Shown: positions 21,033 to 29,166 of the stretch, in pieces
Layout: each line of letters starts with the position of its first letter
How positions within the stretch are numbered: the stretch's first letter is position 1
NCBI RefSeq assembly: GCF_947241125.1
Contig: NZ_OX365700.1
Span: forward strand, 2,450,001-2,514,000
Reading direction: 5' to 3'
DNA: 64,000 bases
Source: Nitrospira tepida
GTDB taxonomy: Bacteria > Nitrospirota > Nitrospiria > Nitrospirales > Nitrospiraceae
The notes under the pieces: model-generated
Told to the model about the DNA's origin: nothing
The model's database searches: none
What the model saw: the letters and a program-made list of their open reading frames with translations, nothing else
Position numbers and translations under genes: made by a program

Positions 21033-22505
21033 ATGGGACTTCCGATTTTTTGGCGGCTGGTTTTGACCATCCTGGTCATCATCGGCGTGATGACCGGGGT
21101 GACGATCTACGCCCTGTTCCAATTGAGGCAGATCACGATCCTGACCACGGAAATGGCCGTCAGCCATTACCCCGCCATCGAAACCAGCAAGCGGTTGACG
21201 ACCTTGCTGCTCGGCGGCATCCAGAGTGAAAAGAAATTCCTGGCTGTCCGGGATCCGGCGTTTCTGCTTCAGTCAGAAGAGGAAGGGGAGGAGTTCAGCC
21301 GGACCTTGGCGACGCTGCGGGCGACCGAGCGGAATCCCCAAGCCCAAAAACTGTTGGCCGACGTGGAACGGCTGCGAAGAGAACAGGTCAACCTGTTCCG
21401 TCAGGAAACGCAGCGACAGCCGGCGATACCGGGCCGGCTCTCCCCCTCCTATGAAAGCACGAGGGATGCGATCGTCGATCGCATGACGCAGACCTTGCAG
21501 GCCTACACGGATCTGCGGCAGGCCAGCGTCAGCATCGGCATCAGCCATGCGTACGCGAGTGCCGCCAAAGCCGAGGCGGCGACCCGACACCTGATCGTCG
21601 TGGCCTTGTTGTTCGGCCTGGTGGTCGCCGGCATCGCCAGTTACAGCATTCTGCGTCCGCTCCGCCGGGTGCAGTCCCACATCAAACATATCGGGCAGGG
21701 GAATTTCGGAGCGCCGCTCCAGATCTCGGCGCCGCAGGATCTCCAGGAACTGGTCGACACCGTGAACTGGATGGGGAAGAAGCTGCAACAGTTGGACGAC
21801 ATGAAGTCGGAATTCCTGGCGCATGTCTCCCATGAACTCCGGACGCCCATGGCCTCGATTCAAGAGGGCACGCAACTGCTGCTGGACGAAATCCCAGGCC
21901 CGGTCACGCCCGATCAGAAAGAGACGTTGCGCATCATGTCCGACAGTAGCCGGCGCCTGATCCGGCTCATCTCCACGATCCTGGACCTCTCCAAAATGGA
22001 AGCCGGGATGATGGAGTATCGGATAGTCCCGACGGACTTTCACCGGCTGGTGGAGGTCTGCGTCAACAAGATCCGGCTCTTGGCCGACTCCAAGCATGTG
22101 CAGATTCTCAGCGACCTGCCCAAATCCCGCCTGTGGATCAAGGCCGATTTCATGCGGATTGAACAGGTGCTCGATAACCTGCTCTCCAATGCTCTAAAAT
22201 TCGCCCCGGAAGGGTCGGTCGTGCGGATCCTCGCCGAAGCCAAGCCGAAGCAAGGCTTGCTGCTGGTCTCGGTCGTGGATCATGGGCCGGGGATCAATCC
22301 GGAGGACCTGCCGCATATTTTCGAGCGGTTTTATCAAGGCCGCAGCCAGGGATCGCGAGCCGTCGCCGGGAGCGGGCTGGGCCTCGCCTTGGCGAAACAG
22401 GTCGTGAAGGCCCATGGGGGGCGAATCTGGATCGAAAGCGAACGAGGGAAAGGAGCGACGGTGAAATTCATCCTGCGTTTGGCCAAAGAGGGTTCAGAGC
22501 CATGA
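21033..22505 (+). CDS. GlrK/QseE-like sensor histidine kinase
   Basis: 490 residues. Transmembrane helices at about 7-29 and 187-207 bracket a helical periplasmic sensor of 155 residues. A HAMP linker follows, then HisKA with phospho-acceptor His267 (HVSHELRTPMASI) and HATPase with DHGPGI and GSGLGLALAK. It is the first gene of a three-gene operon with a lipoprotein and a sigma-54 regulator, the same order as glrK-qseG-glrR in enterobacteria, where the kinase senses envelope stress. The ATG at 21033 begins directly before the first helix; earlier starts are not hydrophobic. Confidence 0.88.
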   Translation: MGLPIFWRLVLTILVIIGVMTGVTIYALFQLRQITILTTEMAVSHYPAIETSKRLTTLLLGGIQSEKKFLAVRDPAFLLQSEEEGEEFSRTLATLRATERNPQAQKLLADVERLRREQVNLFRQETQRQPAIPGRLSPSYESTRDAIVDRMTQTLQAYTDLRQASVSIGISHAYASAAKAEAATRHLIVVALLFGLVVAGIASYSILRPLRRVQSHIKHIGQGNFGAPLQISAPQDLQELVDTVNWMGKKLQQLDDMKSEFLAHVSHELRTPMASIQEGTQLLLDEIPGPVTPDQKETLRIMSDSSRRLIRLISTILDLSKMEAGMMEYRIVPTDFHRLVEVCVNKIRLLADSKHVQILSDLPKSRLWIKADFMRIEQVLDNLLSNALKFAPEGSVVRILAEAKPKQGLLLVSVVDHGPGINPEDLPHIFERFYQGRSQGSRAVAGSGLGLALAKQVVKAHGGRIWIESERGKGATVKFILRLAKEGSEP

Positions 22506-23302
22506 GAGGACTCCTCCCTCGGGCCTGTGATGCCATACCCTATAGTCTGATGATAGGGTGGTGCTTTCTCGCGGCTGCCTGTAGTACAATCCATACACCT
22601 CAACCAGGTTCCGCCCCCGTGTTTCGGTTGGATGGGCTCGACCAACGGGGGTTTCAATCCCTCATCCGGCGACAGGATGCGTTGATTGCCAAATGCCAGG
22701 CGACCAATACCTGCGACCAGGCCTACTTCAACCGTGGTCTGACGGCGCTCTTCGAACATCGCGATAGCGCAATCACACATTTTCAAAAGGTTGTGAGCCT
22801 GGCCCCAAAGGGAAAATTGTCGCAGGCCAGCCAGGCCTGGGTGCAGTTGTTACGGGCGGGGTCGAATGCGAAGGATGGTGATTCCTGGATGGCGGCGCAC
22901 TGGAACGCCCAGGCCATCGCTCGAGAAAGGGAGCTGCTAACCCAAACGGTCGAGTATCTGGCCCGAGAATTGCTTGTCAGACAAGGAGAACTCCAACAGA
23001 TCGCGTCCTCGAAAGAATCCGATCTCAGCACCGTTGAAACGCTGCAGCGGGAACTTTCCGAACGGCAGAAGAAAATCGAGGAACTGGCCGGAAAGAAGGA
23101 ACCGCCCCGTCCCGGGTCGGACCCGGCCATGGTGCAGGCGCTGCAAGCGCAACTCGAGCAGCGAGATAAGAAAATCGAGGAACTGACCAATCAGCTTGAG
23201 GCCCTCAAGCGAATCGACCAGGAAATGAGAGAAAAGGCCAGACCCGTGCGGCCCCCGGCGCCGCCCGCTCCGCTCCCGCTCGAAGGGGAGCCCAAACCCT
23301 GA
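22502..23302 (+). CDS. QseG-like outer-membrane lipoprotein with coiled coil
   Basis: 266 residues. The signal peptide ends in a lipobox, LAAACS (Cys at about residue 28). A short helical-repeat region (DQAYFNRGLTALFEH, HFQKVVSLAPKGKLSQA) is followed by a long coiled coil (residues 140-245) and a proline-rich end. It starts with an ATGA overlap with the kinase and ends with a TGATG overlap with the regulator, so the three are co-translated. In the enterobacterial system QseG activates the kinase from the outer membrane; a similar job is inferred from position. Confidence 0.75.
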   Translation: MRGLLPRACDAIPYSLMIGWCFLAAACSTIHTPQPGSAPVFRLDGLDQRGFQSLIRRQDALIAKCQATNTCDQAYFNRGLTALFEHRDSAITHFQKVVSLAPKGKLSQASQAWVQLLRAGSNAKDGDSWMAAHWNAQAIARERELLTQTVEYLARELLVRQGELQQIASSKESDLSTVETLQRELSERQKKIEELAGKKEPPRPGSDPAMVQALQAQLEQRDKKIEELTNQLEALKRIDQEMREKARPVRPPAPPAPLPLEGEPKP

Positions 23303-24738
23303 TGAGGAATGCCATGGACAAAGAAAAGATTCTCGTGATCGATGACGACGAAGGGCTGCTGCATCTCCTGAAGATGCGGCTCACGTCCATGGGCTTCGCC
23401 GTCACCACCTGCACGACCGGCCAGGAGGCCTTTGCCGAGGCGAGAAAGGGCGTGTTTGATCTGGCCATTACCGACCTGCGCCTGAAGGGCGAGGATGGGC
23501 TGATGGTGACGGAGGAGCTGCTCCGGATTCATCCCGGCCTGCCGGTCATCATCCTCACCGCGCACGGCAGCATCCCGAACGCGGTGGAAGCCATGCAGCG
23601 GGGCGCCACTGGGTACCTGACCAAGCCGTTTGACGACAAGGAACTGAAGGCCAGCTTGGAGAAGGCCTTGTCCCAACAGCGGATGAGCCGGGAGATTCAG
23701 CGGCTCAAGCTGCTCGTCAAAGAGCTGTACGGCATGGAGAACGTCGTCGCGCGGAGCCCGCAGATGCAGCGGCTGTTCCAACAGATCGCCCAGGTGGCCG
23801 ACACCGATGCGACGATTTGTCTGTTGGGAGAAACCGGAACCGGAAAAGAAGTCGTGGCACGCGTGGTTCATGCCAACAGCCGCCGCGCCCAGGGGCCCTT
23901 CATCGCCTTGAACTGCGCGGCGATTCCCGAAACCCTGTTCGAGAGCGAGCTGTTCGGACACGTCAAAGGCGCCTTCACCAACGCCCATGCCGCGAAGAAG
24001 GGCCTGTTCCAAAGCGCCAACGGTGGAACCCTGTTTCTCGACGAGATCGGAGAGATGCCTCTCTCCATGCAGGTCAAGCTGCTGCGCGCCGTGCAAGACC
24101 GGGAAGTCAAGGAAGTCGGCGCGGACCATACCACGAAAGTCGATGTGCGCATCATCGTGGCGACCAATCGGGACTTGGGCGAAGCCGTGAAGTCGGGCAC
24201 GTTCCGGAGCGATCTCTATTATCGCGTGCAAGTGGTCCCCCTGGTCATTCCGCCGCTTCGAGAACGGCGGGACGACATTCCCGTGCTGGCCCATCATTTC
24301 CTGAAGCAATCGGTCAGCCGAACCAACAAGAACGTGACCGGGTTCACCCCCTCCGCGATGCAGAAACTCGGCATGTACCATTGGCCGGGCAACGTGCGCG
24401 AGCTGGAAAATGCGATCGAAAAGGCCGTGATCATGTCGCGCCAGGACCTGATCACGCCGGATCTCCTGCCGTCCATCACGGCGGTGACGGAGGCTCCGCT
24501 TAAGCCGTTGACCGAGGCAAAAGAGGACTTTGAGCGGAACTACCTCAAAAGCGTGTTGCAACTCACCAACGGCAACATTTCGCGCGCCGCCCAATTTGCC
24601 GGCCGGTATCGGGCTGATTTTTACAAGATGCTCAGAAAATACGGCTTGCATCCCTCCACGACCAAGAGCCGTATCGAGGGAGAGGTGGAGGAGGTGGCGG
24701 AAGAGTTCGAAGCCGGAGAAGAAATTATTCAGTCGTAG
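23302..24738 (+). CDS. GlrR-like sigma-54-dependent response regulator
   Basis: 478 residues: receiver with phospho-acceptor Asp58 (LAITDLRLKG), AAA+ domain with Walker A GETGTGKE, Walker B GGTLFLDEIGEM and an arginine-finger region, and a C-terminal Fis-type HTH (NISRAAQFAGRYRADFY). The sigma-54 contact loop reads GAFTNA, not the canonical GAFTGA. It activates RNA polymerase with sigma-54 at -24/-12 promoters; one strong candidate lies at 3752. The start is at the TGATG overlap; ATG 23314 (after GAGG) is an alternative. Confidence 0.9.
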   Translation: MRNAMDKEKILVIDDDEGLLHLLKMRLTSMGFAVTTCTTGQEAFAEARKGVFDLAITDLRLKGEDGLMVTEELLRIHPGLPVIILTAHGSIPNAVEAMQRGATGYLTKPFDDKELKASLEKALSQQRMSREIQRLKLLVKELYGMENVVARSPQMQRLFQQIAQVADTDATICLLGETGTGKEVVARVVHANSRRAQGPFIALNCAAIPETLFESELFGHVKGAFTNAHAAKKGLFQSANGGTLFLDEIGEMPLSMQVKLLRAVQDREVKEVGADHTTKVDVRIIVATNRDLGEAVKSGTFRSDLYYRVQVVPLVIPPLRERRDDIPVLAHHFLKQSVSRTNKNVTGFTPSAMQKLGMYHWPGNVRELENAIEKAVIMSRQDLITPDLLPSITAVTEAPLKPLTEAKEDFERNYLKSVLQLTNGNISRAAQFAGRYRADFYKMLRKYGLHPSTTKSRIEGEVEEVAEEFEAGEEIIQS

Positions 24739-24756
24739 CCGGCTGTGGGCCGGTGA

Positions 24757-24945
24757 CTAGGAGCCTGTCCGGCATTGCCGTTCGTGACGAGGTGAAGGAG
24801 GTGCTGGCAGATGCACGGCCGCAGGCTGCGAAAAACCGGAGGCGTATTCGCTGGAATACGTTGAGGATTTTTCGGGACGAGAACAAAGCAGATGCCGGGA
24901 CATCGTTCGCCGCAGTAGAAAGGTCAATGTCGGACAGGTTCCTAG
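24757..24945. mobile_element. MITE-like non-coding element (189 bp)
   Basis: Imperfect terminal inverted repeats: CTAGGAGCCTGTCCGGCATT at the left (24757-24776) and, read inward from the right end (24945), CTAGGAACCTGTCCGACATT, 18 of 20 identical. The interior has no convincing gene and contains a perfect hairpin CGTATTC-GCTG-GAATACG (24843-24860). Size, end symmetry and lack of coding content are those of a miniature inverted-repeat transposable element. The outer CTAG at each end could be a 4-bp target duplication or part of the ends. The right end supplies the stop codon of the next minus-strand gene. Confidence 0.65.
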
Positions 24946-25145
24946 CCCAAGGTCGTCGACATCCCCTCCAGATGGCTCCAGAAGAGTTTGGCCTCCGCCT
25001 GGCATAGGACCAGTGGAGTCGTCTGTCCAGTCAGAAACACCTTGACGGTCCATTCGTCCTGGTAGACCTGCCGTTCGCAGTAGAGGATGCGATGGAGATT
25101 GATCGTGCGATTGACGAGGTGAATGAGGGGTTTGGTACCGTCCAC
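24942..25145 (-). CDS. Small protein of unknown function
   Basis: 67 residues, GTG start. Composition is protein-like (VNRTINLHRILYCERQVYQD, VKVFLTGQTTPLVLC), beta-rich and ending in an amphipathic helix. An in-frame stop lies about ten codons upstream. The stop codon TAG falls within the right end of the MITE-like element, so the C-terminus was set by that insertion. The IS5-family element lies about 70 bases upstream of the start. No family recognised. Confidence 0.4.
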   Translation of the reverse strand: MDGTKPLIHLVNRTINLHRILYCERQVYQDEWTVKVFLTGQTTPLVLCQAEAKLFWSHLEGMSTTLG

Positions 25146-25217
25146 GATCCCAGGTCCGCGATTTCAAGCCAATGGAGTTGGCGAACAACGGCCGACAAGT
25201 TCAGAACATACCCCACT

Positions 25218-26544
25218 AGCAGGATGTTGAAAAAGCCATTGACTTTCACAGAATAAGTATTAGCACCGTGCAGCCGTTCACACAACCAGGGGGGAGAACG
25301 ATGCGCGGTGAGGTGACTGCTCAGCAAGCCATGTTCAGTTACGTGTCTCCCGAAGCCCGAGTTCCGGCCACCCACCCCCTGCGAGCGATCAAGGCGAGGG
25401 CTGACGAAGTCTTGGCGACCCTGGAGCGGACCTTTGACGAGATGTACAGCTCGACGGGACGGCCGTCGATCCCTCCCGAGCGGCTGCTGAAGAGCGAGTT
25501 GCTGATCGCGCTGTTCTCCATCCGTGGGCATCGGCTCTTCTGCGAGGAGCTCAACTACAACATCCTGTTTCGCTGGTTTCTGGACATGAATCTCGATGAG
25601 CCGGGGTTCGATCACAGCACGTTCAGCCAGAACAGTGAGCGGCTGCTCCAGCACGAGGTGGCCCAGCGGTTCTTTGACGCGGTGGTCACCGCCGCGCGCC
25701 GCGAGGGGCTGCTCTCGGATGAGCACTTCACCGTGGACGGCACGCTGATCGAAGCCTGGGCCTCGCTCAAAAGTGTCACGCCCAAGGCCGCCCCGGCGGC
25801 GGCACCGCCGGACGATCCCGGTAATCCTACCGTGGACTTTCATGGGGAGCGGCGCACCAACGCCACGCATCAGAGCACGACGGACCCGGAAGCTCGGTTG
25901 GCCCGTAAGGGCCAGGGCAAAGAGGCCAAGCTCTGCTTCTCCGGCCATGTCTTGATGGAGAACCGGCACGGCCTGTGTGTGGATCTGCAGATCGCGCCGG
26001 CCACCGGGACCGCCGAGCGGGAGACGGCCCTGGCCATGCTGCGCCGGCAGGCCAGCCGGGGCATTCGCCCCCGTACACTCGGGGCGGACAAGGGCTATCA
26101 CTGCAGGGACTTCGTGCGCCAATTGCGTCGGCGCCACATTCGTCCCCATCTGGCGCGGGTGGCAGGCCGGCGCACACCCGGCCTCGATGGCCGCATCACG
26201 CGCACGGTGGGCTACGCGCTGAGCCAACGGATTCGCAAACGGGTGGAAGAGATCTTCGGCTGGCTCAAGACCGTGGGCGGCTTGCGCAAGACCCGCTTCC
26301 GAGGTCTCGCACGGACGCAGCATGCCGCCTTGCTCGTCGGCGCCGCCTACAACCTGCTCCGTATCAGCCGCCTGCAGGCGCCGGCACCGGCCACCTGATC
26401 TCCCCAAGAGGGACTGGTTATGTTCAGCGAGCCGCAACAGACCAGAAGACAACGGCCAGGCTCCTCTCGGATTGCCAGAAGCTGTTGGCGGTTGAGCGAG
26501 GTGGGGAAAATTTGAGCCGTGCATGCTAGTTTTTCAACACCCTG
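25218..26544. mobile_element. IS5-family insertion sequence, complete
   Basis: 1327 bp with terminal inverted repeats CAGGATGTTGAAAAA (left) and CAGGGTGTTGAAAAA (right, complement), one mismatch in 15. The flanks carry the 4-bp duplication CTAG at 25214-25217 and 26545-26548, the target preference of the IS5 group. The single transposase gene is intact. Complete ends, duplication and frame suggest a recent insertion. Confidence 0.9.
25301..26398 (+). CDS. IS5-family DDE transposase
   Basis: 365 residues. The N-terminal DUF772-type domain (SIPPERLLKSELLIALFSIR, EELNYNILFRWFLDM) is followed by the DDE catalytic core: Asp in HFTVDGTLIEAWAS, Asp in TLGADKGYH and Glu in RVEEIFGWLKTVGGLRKTR. A proline/alanine-rich insertion lies near residue 165. 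No frameshift. The ATG at 25301 has GGGGAGAA upstream; a GTG at 25268 would add 11 residues without homology. Confidence 0.93.
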   Translation: MRGEVTAQQAMFSYVSPEARVPATHPLRAIKARADEVLATLERTFDEMYSSTGRPSIPPERLLKSELLIALFSIRGHRLFCEELNYNILFRWFLDMNLDEPGFDHSTFSQNSERLLQHEVAQRFFDAVVTAARREGLLSDEHFTVDGTLIEAWASLKSVTPKAAPAAAPPDDPGNPTVDFHGERRTNATHQSTTDPEARLARKGQGKEAKLCFSGHVLMENRHGLCVDLQIAPATGTAERETALAMLRRQASRGIRPRTLGADKGYHCRDFVRQLRRRHIRPHLARVAGRRTPGLDGRITRTVGYALSQRIRKRVEEIFGWLKTVGGLRKTRFRGLARTQHAALLVGAAYNLLRISRLQAPAPAT

Positions 26545-26548
26545 CTAG

Positions 26549-26868
26549 ACCTGATCCAGCAAGATTTATCGTCCGACAAGTCGAGGATTCCGAGAGACCA
26601 TCGTCACGGATGGATGGACGTGGTTTGGCTTGTTTCGGTAGCAGAGCGGTAGCCAGATGTCCTACTGATATGAGACGCGCTTAATCAATGCTGCTAACAC
26701 CTTGCTACCAGGTGGGTGCCTTGGGTCTCGATGAGTGTCAGGGTGAGACAGGAACGAAAAAGCGGTTGCTTATGCTGCCGTATACCCCTGGCCAGTCAAG
26801 CAATCGAAGTATCGCTGGAGGGATGTATCCGGCGGCGTCAATTGCTCCGGGTCGAGTCAAGCAGGGTA
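26549..26868. other. Non-coding stretch between the IS5-family element and tRNA-Thr
   Basis: 320 bases with no convincing gene on either strand. It contains short open frames only and no clear promoter or hairpin; I see nothing definite in it. Confidence 0.4.
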
Positions 26869-26944
26869 TGGAGCTGGCGAGAGGAATCGAACCTCCAACC
26901 GGCGGTTTACAAAACCGCTGCTCTGCCGATTGAGCTACGCCAGC
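26869..26944 (-). tRNA. tRNA-Thr(UGU)
   Basis: 76 bases including an encoded CCA (26869-26871 on the plus strand as TGG). The acceptor stem GCTGGCG/CGCCAGC is perfect. The anticodon stem GCGGT/ACCGC closes loop TTTGTAA, anticodon TGT, reading ACA. The T arm GGAGGTTCGATTCCTCT is canonical. It stands alone, between the mobile patch and small unrecognised genes. Confidence 0.96.
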
Positions 26945-27161
26945 GCCAGAAATTCCAGTCGTAGCCACCGTTGCCGTGTTCCTATATCAGCCGCTCCCCA
27001 TCCTGTCAAGGCAACCAAGGCCAGCGCTTCGTCTGACTTTCGCATCTGACTCGGAACGGCAAACCCGTTTCAACAGTGTGAAACAGGGATTTGCGATACG
27101 CACAAGAGAAAGACAACTGGCCCTATGCAGGGCCTGTCCAAGGACAAATACGAGAAAGGAC

Positions 27162-27407
27162 TTAGGAGAGCGGCTTGTCGCCAGGCGAGTCGGAAGGGTC
27201 TTGCTCCGCACGCTGCTGCTCCGCCAGGACTCGCTCCAGGATCTGCAAGGATTCGTTCAGCAAGTCTGAGGCGCAACTGAGGGTTACTTGAAACTGCTGC
27301 ATGGCCTCTTCGCTCCGGCCCTCCTCTTGAAGGACCAGAAACCGGCGGTGGGCCTCATCGAGGATGGCCTGCTTCGCGTCAAGCATGAGGGTATCTGCCG
27401 GGTTCAT
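27162..27407 (-). CDS. Small acidic helical protein of unknown function
   Basis: 81 residues, almost wholly alpha-helical and acidic (KQAILDEAHRRFLVLQEEG, LLNESLQILERVLAEQQ). Start supported by the strong ribosome binding site AAGGAGG seven bases upstream of ATG 27407. No motif or family recognised; soluble, possibly a coiled-coil adaptor. Confidence 0.6.
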   Translation of the reverse strand: MNPADTLMLDAKQAILDEAHRRFLVLQEEGRSEEAMQQFQVTLSCASDLLNESLQILERVLAEQQRAEQDPSDSPGDKPLS

Positions 27408-27686
27408 GAAGCCTCCTTGTGCCAACCGTGCATGGAACAGTAACAGACTTTTCTTCCTGGTCGCAAGGGGCTCTGAGCGCCTCTTTGGCGGGAGAAGCCA
27501 AGTATCCATGGCTACTGCGCGTGGGAGAAAAGCTCCGCTCCGGCCGCAAGGCTATGCTGTTCGTGAGCAAGAAAGGTGAGTGAAACCGCGTCCTTCGATA
27601 AGACGACTTGCGTCGAGACGCGTGCAATCGATGGAGATGTGGAGATGTTGCTTTATGTCGCCTTGTCGAAAATTGGTCTATGAACC

Positions 27687-28634
27687 TTAGCGGATCTGTA
27701 CAAAGAGCAGTGTGGTGTCTCCCTTGGCTTCGTCCCGTTTCACGACCCCCAGGACGGATTTCACCGCTTCGTTGACCCGCACCGTCCCGCGAATAGAGAA
27801 AAACTGGCTCTTGATGTCGTAGGCTTGCGTCAATCGCAGTTCCTTGGCGATCGGTTCGAAACTGGAGATGCGATCAAGATCCTGCATCGTCTTGTAGGGA
27901 CGTCCTTGGATGATCTCGCCGGCGATGGCGGCGCTGATGCGCAGGTCCAAGGCCTGTATGACCAACGGATGGGCGGTGTTCAGGTTGATGCGGCCGTCTG
28001 TTTGTGAAGGAAAGACCGTCACGTACTTGGCCATCTTGTCGATCATGTCCTGGGTGACGCCCTTGACCAGCCGCAATTCCTCCAAGCTTTGCAGCGGTTC
28101 ATTGGCGGCCCGATAGGGGGGGCGGAGGGTCTGATAATACGACGATTCCGCCCCGTCGGCCTCCGGCGCTTCATCGGCATCGATCCAATCGACGATGGCG
28201 TCGACTACGCGGGGATCGACCTGGATCAGCTCGAACAGGCGCTTGAAGCGGAGCAGGGTGGACCGTTTGGCCACGGGATCGTTCAAGCCCCCGAGGAGAT
28301 TGAGATTCAGCTTGCCGCGCTCGTCTTCGATGACAGCGTTGATGATGCCGTCTCCAAGGGGAAAGTTGGTCAACGGCATCATCCAAAGGTCGCCCGGCCC
28401 GTCGTAGTGGAGTTTGGTTCTCGCTTCCAACAGGCTGTCCTGCCGGAGGACCGCGCGCGCCGCCTGGATGCCGGCCCGCGCGATGGTCGTCGCCTTCAAG
28501 CCGTCCCGGAACACGGCCGCATCCCGAAACTCCCGCCGCGCCTCCGCGTCGAAGTCGAGAATAATCGCGACCAGCAGCGTGAGCACGAGCAGAGCCAGGA
28601 GCAGCGCAATGCCCCGCTCATCCGACCTTTTCAT
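27687..28634 (-). CDS. gspK: Type II secretion minor pseudopilin GspK
   Basis: 315 residues. The prepilin N-terminus RGIALLLALLVLTLLVAII lacks Glu5 after the cleavage site, as is usual for GspK. The large soluble domain contains the helix-hairpin-helix-like repeats typical of GspK (KLNLNLLGGL, LQSLEELRLVKGV, GRINLNTAHPLVIQAL). GspK sits at the tip of the pseudopilus with GspI and GspJ. It is the last gene of the minus-strand cluster and overlaps gspM by 17 bases. Confidence 0.9.
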   Translation of the reverse strand: MKRSDERGIALLLALLVLTLLVAIILDFDAEARREFRDAAVFRDGLKATTIARAGIQAARAVLRQDSLLEARTKLHYDGPGDLWMMPLTNFPLGDGIINAVIEDERGKLNLNLLGGLNDPVAKRSTLLRFKRLFELIQVDPRVVDAIVDWIDADEAPEADGAESSYYQTLRPPYRAANEPLQSLEELRLVKGVTQDMIDKMAKYVTVFPSQTDGRINLNTAHPLVIQALDLRISAAIAGEIIQGRPYKTMQDLDRISSFEPIAKELRLTQAYDIKSQFFSIRGTVRVNEAVKSVLGVVKRDEAKGDTTLLFVQIR

Positions 28635-29166
28635 AGGAGGAGATCCTGATCGTCACCTGAAGCAAATGGGGGCTGTCGTAGCGCGGGACGACTTGGAGCC
28701 GCTTGATTTCCACCAAAGCCGGCGCCCCGTCGATCGCGCCGACCAGCGCCAGGAGCTGCGGCAGTTGCAGACCGTCGAGCCGCATTTCCACGGCATTTTC
28801 TTGATAGCCGGACACCTCGGTCGCCGGTTGGGGTTGCATGCCGACGATCTGGTCGCGGACGCCGGTGGCGACGGCCGTTTCTTCGAGAAACGCCAGCAAC
28901 GAGAACGATCCGCTGCTTCGCGCCAGTCGTTGTTCGATCGACGCCAGCCGGTCGCGCAACTCCTGATGCTGCACCGCGATCTGGACGAGTTCTTCGTAGT
29001 TGCGGCGTTTCTTGTGATGTTGGCGGTCGAGCGCGGCGGCCTCGTCAAGCAGCGGGTCGAGCACCAAGGCGAACAGCAGTCCCAAGGCCAGCACCGCCAT
29101 GCCGGCGCCGACCAGCCACCGTTCGCGCGGCGAGAGTTGATTCCAACGTTGGCGCAACGCGTCCAT
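28618..29166 (-). CDS. gspM: Type II secretion inner-membrane protein GspM
   Basis: 182 residues: a short cytosolic N-terminus (LSPRERWLVGAGMAVLALGL), one transmembrane helix at 18-37, a coiled coil at 40-80 and a ferredoxin-like periplasmic domain. This is the GspM plan; it partners GspL in the inner-membrane platform. It starts in the stop of gspL (TGATG) and overlaps gspK, consistent with one operon. Confidence 0.82.
   Translation of the reverse strand: MDALRQRWNQLSPRERWLVGAGMAVLALGLLFALVLDPLLDEAAALDRQHHKKRRNYEELVQIAVQHQELRDRLASIEQRLARSSGSFSLLAFLEETAVATGVRDQIVGMQPQPATEVSGYQENAVEMRLDGLQLPQLLALVGAIDGAPALVEIKRLQVVPRYDSPHLLQVTIRISSYEKVG

Noticed and set aside
25214-25217. IS5-family element interrupting a minus-strand gene
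   Set aside because: Joining the flanks across the CTAG duplication does not restore a recognisable frame, and an in-frame stop lies upstream of the 67-residue gene.
27408-27686. Possible small genes upstream of the 81-residue protein
   Set aside because: Frames are short with noise-like composition and no ribosome binding site.
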